Assembly: GCA_964244585.1 (NCBI GenBank)
Contig: CAXTJM010000002.1
Span: forward strand, 248,001 to 312,000
From: LMUY01 sp964244585
GTDB taxonomy: Bacteria > Pseudomonadota > Alphaproteobacteria > Acetobacterales > Acetobacteraceae
Length of the DNA stretch: 64,000 bases
Reading direction: 5' to 3'
The notes under the pieces: model-generated
Database searches by the model: none
Told to the model about the DNA's origin: nothing
Seen by the model: the letters and a program-made list of their open reading frames with translations, nothing else
In this document: in pieces, positions 43,053 to 54,700 of the stretch
How the letters are laid out: the number at the start of each line of letters is the position of its first letter
Position numbering within the stretch: the stretch's first letter is position 1
Translations under genes and position numbers: made by a program

Positions 43053-43441
43053 GCCGCTACCTGCATACCATGATCCGCGTGATGGACCTGGACGCGTCGG
43101 TCGCGTTCTACACCAAGCTGATGGGCATGACGGAGCTGCGCCGCCGCGAGGTGCCCGGCGGCCGCTACACGCTCTGCTTCGTCGGCTATGCCAGCAATCC
43201 CGAGCAGGCGGAGGTCGAGCTTACCTATAACTGGGACCAGAAGACGCCGTACGAGATCGGCTCCGGCTTCGGCCATCTCGCCGTGGGCGTACCGGACGTG
43301 GCGGCGGCGTGCGAGACGGTCCGCGCCGGCGGCGGCAAGGTGACGCGGCCGGCCGGCCCGGTGCAGCACGGCACCACCGTCATCGCGTTCGTGGAAGATC
43401 CGGACGGCTACAAGATCGAGCTGATCCAACGCGAAACCTGA
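43049..43441 (+). CDS. gloA: Lactoylglutathione lyase (glyoxalase I)
   Basis: A 130-residue VOC-fold metalloenzyme that isomerises the methylglyoxal-glutathione hemithioacetal to S-lactoylglutathione. The four metal ligands are visible: His6 in YLHTMIRV, Glu in AEVELTYNW, His in GFGHLAVGV and Glu in YKIELIQ. ATG overlaps the lpxI stop (ATGA). It occupies the position where lpxB follows lpxI in many relatives. Confidence 0.93.
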   Translation: MSRYLHTMIRVMDLDASVAFYTKLMGMTELRRREVPGGRYTLCFVGYASNPEQAEVELTYNWDQKTPYEIGSGFGHLAVGVPDVAAACETVRAGGGKVTRPAGPVQHGTTVIAFVEDPDGYKIELIQRET

Positions 43442-44772
43442 TCCCCTCGCTCACCGATCTGGTCGGCGGCACCGTTCGCATCGGTGTCACCGGCCTGGCG
43501 CGGGCAGGAAAGACCGCCTTCATCACCTCGCTGGCGGCGAATCTATTGGCGATGGGCGCGGGCGTGCCTGCCTTGCCCGGGCTCGCCGTCCGGCTGGGGG
43601 GGCGCCGCTTGGGCGTCCGGTTGGCGCCGGTCGGGGCCGGAGCGGTGCCCCGCTTCGACGAAGCCGCGCATCTCCAAGCCCTGGCCGCCGATCCGCCGGC
43701 CTGGCCGGCGCGCACCGGGGCCGTGTCGCTGCTGGCGTTGGAGGTGAGCGTGCCGCGCACGGTCCTTGCCGCCAGCCTGCCGCCGCGCGTGCTGCGGCTG
43801 GAGCTGCTGGACTACCCGGGCGAATGGCTGCTGGACCTGCCTCTGGTCGGGATGGAGTTCGCGGCCTGGTCGGACGCGATGCTGCGCCGGCTGGAGGATA
43901 GGGAGGCGGCCAAGCCGTTCCTGCAATTCAGTGCCGGGCTCGCCGCAACGGCACCGCGGGACGAGGCGCTGGCTGCGACCGGCCACCGGCTGTATCGCGC
44001 GGCGCTGCACCGCCTGCGGGACGAGGATGGCATGGCCTTCCTGCAGCCGGGCCGCTTCCTGATGCCGGCGCCGGGGGCGGAGCCGCCCTGGATCGGGTTC
44101 TTCCCGTGGCGGGGTCGCGGCGGGCTGAACGGGCTGCTGACGGAGCGCTACGACGCCTACCGCAACTCCGTCCGTGAGGGGTTGGTCTCTCCGCTGTTCG
44201 GCCACATGGACCGCATGGTGGTGCTGGCCGACCTGCTGACGGCGCTGCATGCCGGGTCCGACAGCTTCGCCGACGCGCAGGCCGCGCTGGCGGCGGCGGC
44301 AGGGGCGCTGCGCTGGCAGTCCTCGCTGGCCAACTCGCTCAAGGCGTTGCTGGCCTTGCGCTGGCCGCCGCCTGTGATCCGCCGCGTCGCCTATGCCGCC
44401 ACCAAGGCGGACCACGTGGCCAGCCGCCAGCGCGGCAACCTGCGCGCCCTGGTCGCGGCATTGACACCCGGCGGCGGCGACGTGACGACCCGGCATTTCG
44501 CCGTCAGCTCCATCCGCTGCACGGAGGACGCCACCATGCGGCTGGACGGGCGCGCCGTGTCCGCCGTGCGCGGCCGCATCGCCGGGGCGGGGGTGGGGCT
44601 GTCCTATCCCGGGGAGGTACCGGATTGCCCACCCGATGCGGCGTTCTGGGCGGGCGAGTTCTTCGACCTGCCGTGCTTCGAGCCGACGCGGTTGCCCGGC
44701 GCCGGCCGCGCCGGCGTGCCGCAGATCGAGCTGGACGCGTTGCTGACCTTCCTGCTGGACGACGTGCTGTGA
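43438..44772 (+). CDS. ycjX: YcjX-like P-loop NTPase (DUF463), CTG start
   Basis: About 444 residues. The P-loop GLARAGKTAF is at about residue 20; LLDYPGEWLLDLPLV is a Walker-B/switch-like segment and YAATKADHV a guanine-specificity-like motif, as in the YcjX family of small GTPase-like ATPases. No ATG, GTG or TTG is available between the upstream stop and the P-loop; CTG 43438, overlapping the gloA stop (CTGA), is the likely start. It is coupled to a YcjF-like gene (GTGA), the usual partner. The family has been linked to envelope stress. Confidence 0.85.
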   Translation: MIPSLTDLVGGTVRIGVTGLARAGKTAFITSLAANLLAMGAGVPALPGLAVRLGGRRLGVRLAPVGAGAVPRFDEAAHLQALAADPPAWPARTGAVSLLALEVSVPRTVLAASLPPRVLRLELLDYPGEWLLDLPLVGMEFAAWSDAMLRRLEDREAAKPFLQFSAGLAATAPRDEALAATGHRLYRAALHRLRDEDGMAFLQPGRFLMPAPGAEPPWIGFFPWRGRGGLNGLLTERYDAYRNSVREGLVSPLFGHMDRMVVLADLLTALHAGSDSFADAQAALAAAAGALRWQSSLANSLKALLALRWPPPVIRRVAYAATKADHVASRQRGNLRALVAALTPGGGDVTTRHFAVSSIRCTEDATMRLDGRAVSAVRGRIAGAGVGLSYPGEVPDCPPDAAFWAGEFFDLPCFEPTRLPGAGRAGVPQIELDALLTFLLDDVL

Positions 44773-45626
44773 AGCCGCGGGGGCCGCGCGTCGTGATCGA
44801 GGACGCGGCCGCGCCGCGGCTGGAGCCGGAGATGCCGGTCATGGCGCCAATGACCGACCCGGCGCCCCGGACCGGTGGCGCGACCCTGGCGCTGGCGGGC
44901 CTTGCCGTGCTGGTGATCGGCCTGGCGGCGCTGCAGACCGGCAATTTCGTCGCCACGCAATTCGATCGGGCGGCCTGGCTCGGCTGGCTGACGCTGGCCG
45001 TGGCGGTGAGCGGGTTCGGGCTGCTGCTCGCCGCGATCTGGCGGGAGGTAAGGGGGCTGTTCGCCCTGGCGCGGGTGGACCATCTGCGCGCCGCACTGGG
45101 CAGCGGCGAGGCGGGCCGGATCCACGCCGCGGCCCGGCGTTGGGCGGCGAGCCTGCCGGAGGCGGAGGCGCTGCTGCCGGCGATCGATGCCGCCAACGAC
45201 CCGGATTCGATCATTGCGCTGCTGCGCGCCGGCCCGGTCGCGACCTTGCGGGCCCGTTCGGACGCGCTTGGCCGCACCGCCGCCTTCCAGATGGCGGCCG
45301 GGATCGCGGCGACACCCGCGCCGGCCTTGGCCGTCCTGCTGGTGAGCTGGCGCGGCATCCGGCTGGTCCGCCAGGTCGCGGCGCTGCACGGCATGCGGCC
45401 GGGGCTGCTCGGAACGCTCGGGTTGCTGCGGCGCAGCGTGCTAGCGGCCGGCCTGGTCGCCGGGTCGGAGGCGGCGATCAACGCGGCCGCCCACGCCCTG
45501 CTGTCCAACCCGTTGCTGACCCACGCGCTGGGTGAGATGGCCGGCGCCGGGATCGCGGCGCGCCGCATGGTCCTGCTGGCCCGCTCGACCGCCGTGGCGT
45601 GCAGCCCGCTGCCGCCGGAGGATTGA
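44769..45626 (+). CDS. ycjF: YcjF-like membrane protein
   Basis: A 285-residue inner-membrane protein with two transmembrane segments at about residues 40-60 and 70-92. A cytoplasmic helical domain follows with LRAALGSGEAGRIHAAARRW and a DUF697-like hydrophobic C-terminal part (VLLVSWRGIRLVRQVAALHG, then EAAINAAAHALL). It is the partner of the preceding YcjX-like NTPase; the biological role is not established. It is the last ordinary gene before the giant repeat gene. Confidence 0.82.
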   Translation: MKPRGPRVVIEDAAAPRLEPEMPVMAPMTDPAPRTGGATLALAGLAVLVIGLAALQTGNFVATQFDRAAWLGWLTLAVAVSGFGLLLAAIWREVRGLFALARVDHLRAALGSGEAGRIHAAARRWAASLPEAEALLPAIDAANDPDSIIALLRAGPVATLRARSDALGRTAAFQMAAGIAATPAPALAVLLVSWRGIRLVRQVAALHGMRPGLLGTLGLLRRSVLAAGLVAGSEAAINAAAHALLSNPLLTHALGEMAGAGIAARRMVLLARSTAVACSPLPPED

Positions 45627-45730
45627 GGCCGGCCGCCTTGCCCCGGCAAATTCTGCCGCAACCCGGCGCCGCATGCCGGGTGGACCCTGCCCGCCCACGC
45701 TGAAACTGGCGGTTTGCCGCGGCATTGCCC

Positions 45731-45746
45731 TGGCATCGGCCTTGCT
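45731..45746 (+). promoter_or_regulatory. Sigma-54-like -24/-12 element before giant gene
   Basis: TGGCATC-GGCC-TTGCT keeps GG and GC exactly ten bases apart, as in the -24/-12 consensus TGGCACG-N4-TTGCW. With C45745 as -12 the transcript would begin at about 45757, one base before the GTG start. No Shine-Dalgarno precedes that GTG, so a leaderless message is possible. Confidence 0.35.
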
Positions 45747-45757
45747 GACACACGGGC

Positions 45758-48700
45758 GTGGTCACATCCGTCGCATCATACACCCTCACTCAGCTTCAAG
45801 GGATCACCCCTGCGAAGCTCAGCCAGATGGCGGTCACCGATTTCGAGCAACTCACCGGCGTGCAACTGTCCGAGCTGTCGACCTACCAGGTCGCCGCGCT
45901 CACCACGCAGCAGATCGGCTCGCTGACGACGGCGCAACTCGGGTTCAGCGCGGTCCAGCTTGCGGCGCTGAGCGGCAACCAGCTCGCCGCCATCGGCGCG
46001 GACGAGATCGCGGGGCTGACGCCGGCGCAGATCGCCGGCCTCACCGCGACCGAGCTGCGCTTCCTCACCACGACGCAGTTGGCGGCATTGTCGCCCGGCC
46101 AGGTCGCCGCCTTTTCTGCGACCGGCATCAACGGGCTGACCACGACCGTGCTCGCGGCACTCACCGCCACGCAATTAGCAGCGCTGACCGCGACGGAATT
46201 GGGCGGCCTTGCCGGCACGCAGGCGGCCGGGCTGTCCGCCAGCCAACTCGGCTCCCTGAGCAGCACGCAAATCGCCGGGTTCGCCACCACGGGGATCGGC
46301 GCGCTCAACACCACCCAGCTCGCCGCGCTGTCCGGGGCGCAGATCGGCGCGCTGAGCGCCTCCGGCATCGCCGGACTCACCTCCAGCCTGATCGGATCGC
46401 TCTCCGCGACGCAGCTTGCGTCGCTCACCTCCACCGGGATCGGCGCGTTGTCCAAGGCGCAGGTGGGCGCGTTCGGCAGCCAGATCGCCGGGTTGAGCGG
46501 CACGCAGCTCGCCGGCCTGACGCCGGCCGAAATGAGCGCCCTGACGGCGACGCAGCTCGGCGCCTTCCAGCCGGCGCAGCTTGCCGCGCTGGCGCCGAGC
46601 CAATTCTCGGGGTTGACCTCCGGCCAGGTCAGCCTGTTCACGCTGCTTCAGCTCGCCGCATTGTCAGCCAACCAGGTGGCGGCGTTGACGGCCACCGCCA
46701 TGGCCGGCCTTGTCGACACGCAGGCGGCGGCGCTGACATCGACCCAGTTCGCCGCACTCACCACCAGCCAGGCCGCGTCGCTTTCCACCACCGCCTTCGC
46801 GGGGCTGACCAGCACGCAGCTTGGCTCGCTCAGCCCGGCGCAGCTCACTGCCCTGACGACCGCGCAGCTCGGCTCGCTGACGGCGACGCAGATCGGGCAA
46901 CTGCCCGATACCGAGATCGCCGGCCTGGCCACGACGCAGATTGCCGGGCTGGGGTCCGACTGGACGAACGCGCTGACGGCCGACCAGGTAAGCGTGCTCT
47001 CCACCAGCCAGGTCGGATCGCTCAGCAGGAGCGCCGTGTCGGGGCTGGGTAACGGCCAGGTCGCGGTGCTTTCCGCCGGGCAGGTTGCGGCGTTAAGTGC
47101 GACGCAACTCTCGGGCATCACCGCGACGCAGGTCGGCGCGCTCTCCACCGAGGAGTTGTCCGCGCTGACCGCCACGCAACTGGCCGGGTTGACGTCCACC
47201 GCGCTCGGCACGCTGAGCTCGACCCAGCTTGCTGCCATCGCACCGACGCAGTTGGCAGCCCTGACGGTCACGGGGATTGCCGGGTTCAACGACACGCAGG
47301 CGCCGGCCTTGTCGCTGGCCCAGCTCGCGGCGTTCACGCCGCAGCAGATCCAGGGGTTTTCCGTCACCGCCGTCGCAGCCCTGACAACTACCGAAATGGC
47401 CTCGCTCGGCACCGCGCAGCTGAGCGCCGCGACCAGCACGCAGTTGCGGGCGCTGAACCCGACCCAATTCGCCTCGATCAGCCCCGCCGGCGTGGCGGCG
47501 CTGACCACGACGCAACTTGGCACGCTGCTGCCTGGGGCCGTGGGGGCGCTCACGACGGCGCAGCTCGCCGGGCTGGCGGCAACGCAACTTGCGGCGTTCA
47601 GCACCACGGGCGTGCCGGGATTGCAGGCGACGCAGATCAACGCCCTCTCGCAGACGCAACTGGCCGCCCTGACCAACACGGAGCTCGGCGCGCTGACCAG
47701 CACGCAGATCGGCTATTTCGCCACCAGCCAGATCGCCGCCTTGACCACGAGCCAGGTGCAAGGGCTGACGGCGACCGGACTTGCGGCGTTCACGCCGGAC
47801 CAGCTCGGCGCGTTGACGCCCGGCCAGCTCGCCTGGGTCGGCACCGCCGCGATCGCGGGGCTGAGCGACCTGCAGGCGGCGTCCCTCTCGACCGGGCAGT
47901 TGGCGGCGCTTACCACCCGGCAAGTGGCGTCGCTCTCGACCCTCGGCGTCACCGGGCTGTCCACGTCGGAGCTCACCTCTCTCGCGACCGGGCAGGTCGG
48001 CGCGTTGACCTTCACGCAGTTGCGGGTGCTGGCCGACACGCAGCTTGCGGCGCTGACGACGGGCGACATCGCCGTGCTCACCACCACCCAGATCTCCGGC
48101 CTGACCACCGCGGAGGTGGGGCTGCTGTCGACCGCCCAACTCAGCGCGTTGTCGCCGTTGCAGTTCGGCGGCTTCGCCACGACCAACGTGCAGGGGCTGT
48201 CGCCGACGCAGCTTGCCGGCTTGTCCGCCGCGCAGCTCGCCGCGATTTCGTCCACGCAGCTCGGCGCGTTCACCGCCAACCAGATCGGCAGCCTGTCGCC
48301 CGGCCAGGTCGCTGCGTTGTCCACCAACCAGGCGCAGGGCCTGACCGCGGCCGCAATCGGCGCGCTGAGTGCCACGCAGCTGGCGGCGCTGAGCCCGGGC
48401 CAAATCTCCTGGTTGAGCAATGCGGCGGTGAGCGGGCTGACCGACGTGCAGGCCGCGGCCGCATCGGCCGCCCAGCTCGCTGCCTTGTCCACCCGGCAGA
48501 TCACGGCGCTCTCCGCCCTCGCGCTGTCGGGCCTGACGAATGGCGAGCTTGGCGGGCTCGCCACCACCCAGACCAGCGCGTTGACGGGAACCCAGCTCCG
48601 ATCCTTGGCGGATACCCAGGTGGCTGCGTTGACGACGGGCCAGGTCGCCGCATTGACCGGTACGCAGATCGCGGCGCTGACCACGACGCAGGTCGGCGAT

Positions 48701-51700
48701 TTCGCCACCGCCCAGTTCGGCGTGCTCAGCACGACGCAGATCGGCGCGTTGGCCAGGAGCAACATCGCCGGGCTGTCGCCCACGCAACTCGGAGCGCTGG
48801 CTCCGACGCAGCTTGCGGCGCTGAGCGCCACGGAGCTGGGGGCGTTGACCAGCGACCAACTCAACACCCTGTCGGCAAGCCAGTTCGCGGCGCTGACCAC
48901 GACCCAGTTGCGCGGCCTATCCGCCGCCGGGCTGGGGGCGCTGGGCACGACCCAGCTGGGCGCATTGTCGGCGGCGCAGGTCGCGACGCTGACGACGACG
49001 AGCCTGGCCGGCCTGACCGACATCCAGGCCGCCACGCTGACCAGCCAGCAGCTTGCCGCCCTGACGACCCGGCAGGTGGCGTCGCTGTCGTCGCTCGGCC
49101 TGTCCGGGCTGACCGTCCCGGAAATGGCGGGCCTGGCCACCACGCAGGTCAGCGCCTTGACGCCGAGCCAGATCCGCGCGCTGGCCGACACCCAGTTCGA
49201 GGCGTTGACGACGGGCCAGATCGCCGCGCTGACCACCACGCAGCTCACGGCCTTGCCCACGACCCAAATCGGCAACCTCAGCACGACCCAGTTGGGAGTG
49301 TTGAGCGCGACGCAGGTCGCCGCGCTCGCCGGAACGAACATCGCCGGCCTGTCCGCGGCGCAGCTCGGCGCGCTGAGCGGCACCCAGTTCGCGGCGGTGA
49401 CGGCGACGGAGCTGGGTGCGCTGACCGGCGCGCAGCTGAACGAGCTGTCGTCGACGCAACTCGCGGCGCTGACCGCCACGCAGCTCGCCGGCCTGCGGGC
49501 CACGGGCGTGGCCGCGCTCACCAATTCCCAACTCGCCGCGCTGTCGGCCACGCAATTCGCGGCGCTGACTGCAACGGCGCTCAGCGGCCTGTCCGACAGC
49601 CAGGCCGCCTCCTTGAGCGCCGCCCAACTCGCCGCCCTGGCAGCGCGGCAGGTCGCGGCGCTGTCCACCACGGCGATATCCGGGCTCACCACGGCGATGC
49701 TGTCATCGCTTGCCACCACTCAGGTGAGCGCGCTCAGGGCGACGCAACTCGGCGCCTTGTACGACACGCAAGTGGAGGCGCTCACCACCGCCCAGGTCGC
49801 GGCGCTCACCACGACGCAGATCGGGGCGCTGGCTGCGACGCAGATCGGCGATCTCGGCGCGACACAGCTCGGTGCGCTGGCCGCCTCGCAAATCCGCGCC
49901 TTGTCGGCAGCCAACGTCACCGGGCTGTCGGCGGCGCAGCTTGCCGGGTTGACCAGCACGCAGGTCGGCGCGGTGACGACGACGGAGCTGGGCGCGCTGA
50001 CCAGCACGCAGCTCACCAGCCTGTCGGCACCCCAATTGGCGCAACTGGCGACCACGCAGCTTCGCGGACTCACCGCAGGCGGGGTCGCCGCCCTCGCGAC
50101 GACGCAGCTCGCCGCCCTGTCCGCCGCGCAATTCGCCAGCCTCACCACGACCGGCCTGTCGGGGCTGTCGGACAGCCAGGCCGCCACCTTGGCGGCCACG
50201 CAGCTTGCAGCCTTGTCGAACCGGCAAGTGGCGGCCCTGTCCAGCACGGCGGTGTCGGGCTTGACCACGGCGCAGATCGCCGCGCTGGCCACCACACAGG
50301 TAGTCGCGCTGACGGCAAACCAGCTTCCCGCCCTGTTCGACACCCAGGTCGCGGCGCTGGCCACCAGCCAGATCGCCGTGCTGGCCACGACGCAGCTCGG
50401 CGCGTTGACCGCCAACCAGGTCGGCGACCTCAGCGCCGCGCAGCTCGCGGTGCTCGCCCCGTCGCAAATCGCCGCCCTGTCACAAAGCAACGTCACCGGC
50501 CTGTCCGCCAGCCAACTCGCCGACCTGTCCAGCGCGCAATTCGCTGCCTTGACCGCGACGGAGTTCGGGCAATTGAGCAGCACGCAACTGAACAGCCTGT
50601 CGGCCGCGCAGCTGGCGGCGATGACGGCGGCGCAACTCGGCGGCCTGGGCGCGGCAGGCCTGGCCGGCTTCGACACCACCCAGCTCACCACCTTGTCGCC
50701 GACCCAGCTTGCCGGGCTGACGACGACGGAGCTTGCTGGGCTCTCCGCCGACCAGGCTGCCGCGCTGACCGCCGCGCAGCTCGCGGCCGCGTCGACCCGG
50801 CAGGTCGCAGCGCTGTCCGACACCGCCGTGTCGGGCCTCACCACCGCGCAGATCGCCGGCCTTTCCACGGGCCAGATCGGCGCCCTGACGGCCGGACAGG
50901 TTCCGGCACTGGTCGACACGCAATTGGCGGCGTTGACGACGACGCAGCTTGCCTCGCTCACGACCACGCAGGTCGGCGCGTTGACCGCGACCCAGGTCGG
51001 CTTGCTGTCCACGGTGCAGATCGGCGCGCTCACCCCGACGCAGCTCGCCGCGTTGTCGGCCACCGGCATCGTCGGGCTGGCCGCGACCCAGCTTGCCGCG
51101 CTCAGCCCCAGCGCCTTCGCCACGCTCACCGCCGCGGAATTCGGCGCCTTGACGACAAGCCAGCTCGGGGCGCTGTCCGCGGCGCAGGTCGGCTCGCTGA
51201 GCAACGCGCAACTGCTTGGCCTCACCCCCGCCGGGCTTGGCACGCTCGACGCCGCGCAGCTCGCAGCCCTCTCGACGGGCCAGGTCGCGGCGCTGGGCAC
51301 CACCCAGGTCGCCGGCCTGGTCGATACGCAGATCGCCAGCCTGTCCCCGGCACAGCTCGCGGCGCTCAGCAGCCAGCAGGTTGCCGCCCTGTCCGGCCTC
51401 GCGGTCGCCGGCCTGACGGCGGACGAGGTGGCAGGGCTGACGGGCACGCAGCTCCGGGGGCTGGCGGCCGGGCAGGTCGGCCTGCTGAACCAGACGCAGG
51501 CCGGCGCGCTGACCGCGGCGCAGATTGCCGGGTTGACCACGACCCAGGTCGCCGGGCTGACAGCCACGTCGCTCGCGGTGTTCGGCACCGACCAGCTCGG
51601 AGCGCTGTCGGCGACGCAGATCGCTTCGCTGAACGCGGCGGCCCCGGCGGGCTTGACCGTCGCGCAGCTTGCCGCGCTGTCCGGCACGCAGCTCGCCGCG

Positions 51701-54700
51701 CTCACGCCGACCGAACTCGGCGCGCTGGCGACGACGCAGATCGGCTCGCTGTCGGCCAGCCAGATCGCGGGCTTGAGCGTGGACCAGGTCGGCGGGCTGT
51801 CCGCCACCGGCCTCGGCATCCTGGACACCGCGCAGATGGGCGCGCTCACCACCGCCCAGATCCAAGCGCTGTCCGGCACGGCAGCGGCCGGTCTCGGGGC
51901 AAGCCAGATCGCGTCGCTGACCGGCAGCCAGTTCGCCGCGTTGAAGCAGACGGAGATCGCCGCCCTCTCGGCCGACGCGATCAGCGGCCTCACCACGGCG
52001 CAACTGTCGGCAGCCGCCGCCACGCAGGTCGCGGCGTTCTCGGCCGGCCAGCTGGGCGCGCTGGACGAGACGCAGGTTGGGGCGCTGTCCACCACGATCG
52101 TCAGCGGGCTCAGCACCGCCCAACTGGGCGGCCTGGCCGACACGCAGCTCGCCTCGCTGTCCGCCGGCCAGCTTGCCGCGCTGCAATCCAGCCAGATCGC
52201 CGCCCTGGCGCCGTCTGCGCTGGACGGGCTGACGGAGACGGTGATGGCCGGCTTCTCGCTCAGCCAGCTTGCCGGGTTCGGCGCCGCCCAGGTCGCGGCG
52301 CTCGGCCAGACGCAGGTCGCGGCGTTGACCACCCAGCAGGTCGCCAGCCTGACGGACACGCAGATCGGCGGCCTGTCCAGCGATGGTATCGCCGCCGTCA
52401 CCACCGCACAGCTCGCCGCGTTGACGACGGGCCAGGTTCTCGGGTTGGCTCCGGCCATCCTGGCCGCCCTGGCCGACACCCAGCTTGCGGCGTTGAGCCC
52501 GGCGCAACTCGCCACGCTCACCACGCTGCAGGTCTCGGCGCTGCAACCCGCGGCGCTGGATGGCCTGACTGCGGCGGCGTTGGCGGGGTTGAGCACGATC
52601 CAGCTGTCAGCGCTGACCGCAGGCCAGGTGAATGCGCTCAGCCAGACCCAGCTCGCCGGGCTGGGCACGACGGCCCTGGCGGCGCTAACGCAGGCGCAGG
52701 TGGCGGGATTGGCCGACACGCAAGTCGCGGCGCTGTCGTCGGCGCAGATCGGCGCGCTGCAGCCGAGCCAGATCGCCGCCCTGTCCACCACCGCGGTGGC
52801 CGGGCTCACCACGGCGGAGATCGCCGGGCTGTCGCCGGCGCAACTCGGCAGCTTGACGGCCGTGCAGGTCGGCGCGCTGTCGAGCGATCAGGTGGCCGCG
52901 CTGCCGGCGTCGGCGGTCGCCACCCTGTCGGCGACCCAGCTCGCGGGATTGTCCGGCTTCGCATTGGCTGGTTTGTCCACCACCAACCTCGCCGCGCTTT
53001 CCACGGCACAGCTGCGCGGGCTGACCCAGACGCAAATCGGCGCGCTGACCACCGCCGGCATCGACGCGCTGGCCGGCACGCAGCTGAACGCGCTTTCGGT
53101 GACCGAAATCGCCGGCCTGGCGCCGAGCCAGACGGCCGCCCTGTCGGCGGACCAGCTCGCCGCCTTGCGCAGCACGCAAATCGCCGCCTTGTCCACGACC
53201 GCGGTCGGTGGGCTGACGGCGGCCCAACTGGCCGCGCTGTCCACGACGCAGCTCGGAGCGCTGACGAACGTCCAGATCGGTGCGCTGGGGACCCTGGCTG
53301 GCGCGCTGACGCCGGCGCAACTCTCCGGGTTGACGGTCACGCAGGCGGCGGGACTGACCGCGACCGAACTGGGCGGCCTGGGCACCGCGCAGCTCGCCGG
53401 GCTGGGCGTCACCACGATCCGATCGTTGACCACCGCGGCGCTTGGCGGCCTGACTGGCACGCAGGTGGCGGCGCTGTCCGCCACGCAACTTGCCAGTCTG
53501 GCGGCCCCGCAGGTGGCGGCGCTGTCCACCGGCACGGTCGCCGGGCTGACGACCGCGGATCTCGGCGCGTTGACCGCGACCCAGCTGCGCGGCCTGGCCG
53601 ACACGCAGGTGGCGGCGCTGACCACCGGCCAGGTCGCTTCGCTGACCACGACGCAGCTGGCGACGCTGACGACTGCGGCCTTGGGCGGGTTGAGCGACAC
53701 GCAGGCTGCGGCACTCACCCCGGCGCAGCTTGCCGGGTTGAACGTGACGGACATCGCCGCGCTCTCCGACCTCGCGGTATCGGGCCTCGCCTCATCGCAG
53801 GTGGCCGGGCTGGCGAACACCCAGTTGGCGGCGCTGAGCGGGGACCAGGTGGCATCGCTCTCTACCACCGCCATGGCTGGGCTGACCGGGTCGGAGATCG
53901 CCGGCCTCACGCCATTGCAGTTGGCCAATTTGACCGGCTCGCAGATCGGCGCACTCAGCACCAGCCAGTTCGCCGGCCTGGCGCCGACGCAGCTGGCGCA
54001 ACTCTCGGCGGCGCAGGTCGGGGGGCTGACCTCGACGGGGGTGGCGGCGCTGACCCCGGCGCAGATCGGGCTGTTGAGCGCGGGGCAGGTCGCCTCGCTT
54101 TCCACCACCGGCGTGTCCGGCCTTTCCGTCACCCAGCTCGGCAGCTTGACGACGACGCAACTGGCGGCGCTCACCCCGGACGAGATCGGGGCGTTGTCCA
54201 CGAATGCGGTGGCCGGATTGACCCCCAGCCAGTTGGCCGGGCTGAGCAGCCTGCAATTCGGCAGCCTGTCCGCCACCTCGGTCGGGGCGTTGACCACCGC
54301 CCAGCTTGCCAGCCTGACGACGGCGCAGGTGGGCCTGCTCTCCCCGACGGAGGTCGGCGGCCTGGCGGCCACGCAGGTCGCCGCGCTCAACGCCACCCAG
54401 TTCGCGGCGCTGACGCCGGCCAGGATCGGCGCCCTGTCCGCCTCCGGCCTGGCCGGCCTGACCGAGGCGCAGATCACCGCGATGACGCTGACGCAGCTTG
54501 CCGGGCTGACGGCGAGCCAGATCGGGCAGTTGCCGGTCAGCGATATCGGCGCGCTGTCGCAGGCCGCGTTGCAGGCGATGACGGCGACGCAGCTTGGCGG
54601 GTTGGTGCGGATGCAGCTCCGCGCGCTGAGCCTGCCGCAACTCGACAGCCTGACCACGACCCAGCTTGCGGCGCTGTCGCCCATGCAGGTCGGCAACCTG

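Noticed and set aside
45532..47052. 506-codon alternative plus frame at the start of the giant gene
   Set aside because: It overlaps the ycjF end and the giant gene and is Arg/His-rich GC-shadow sequence without motifs.
49720..52812. 1,030-codon antisense frame inside the giant repeat gene
   Set aside because: It is the mirror of the octapeptide repeat (Ala/Ser/Val-rich, same 8-residue period). The regular Ser/Thr/Gln/Leu pattern and the upstream and downstream context support the plus strand.
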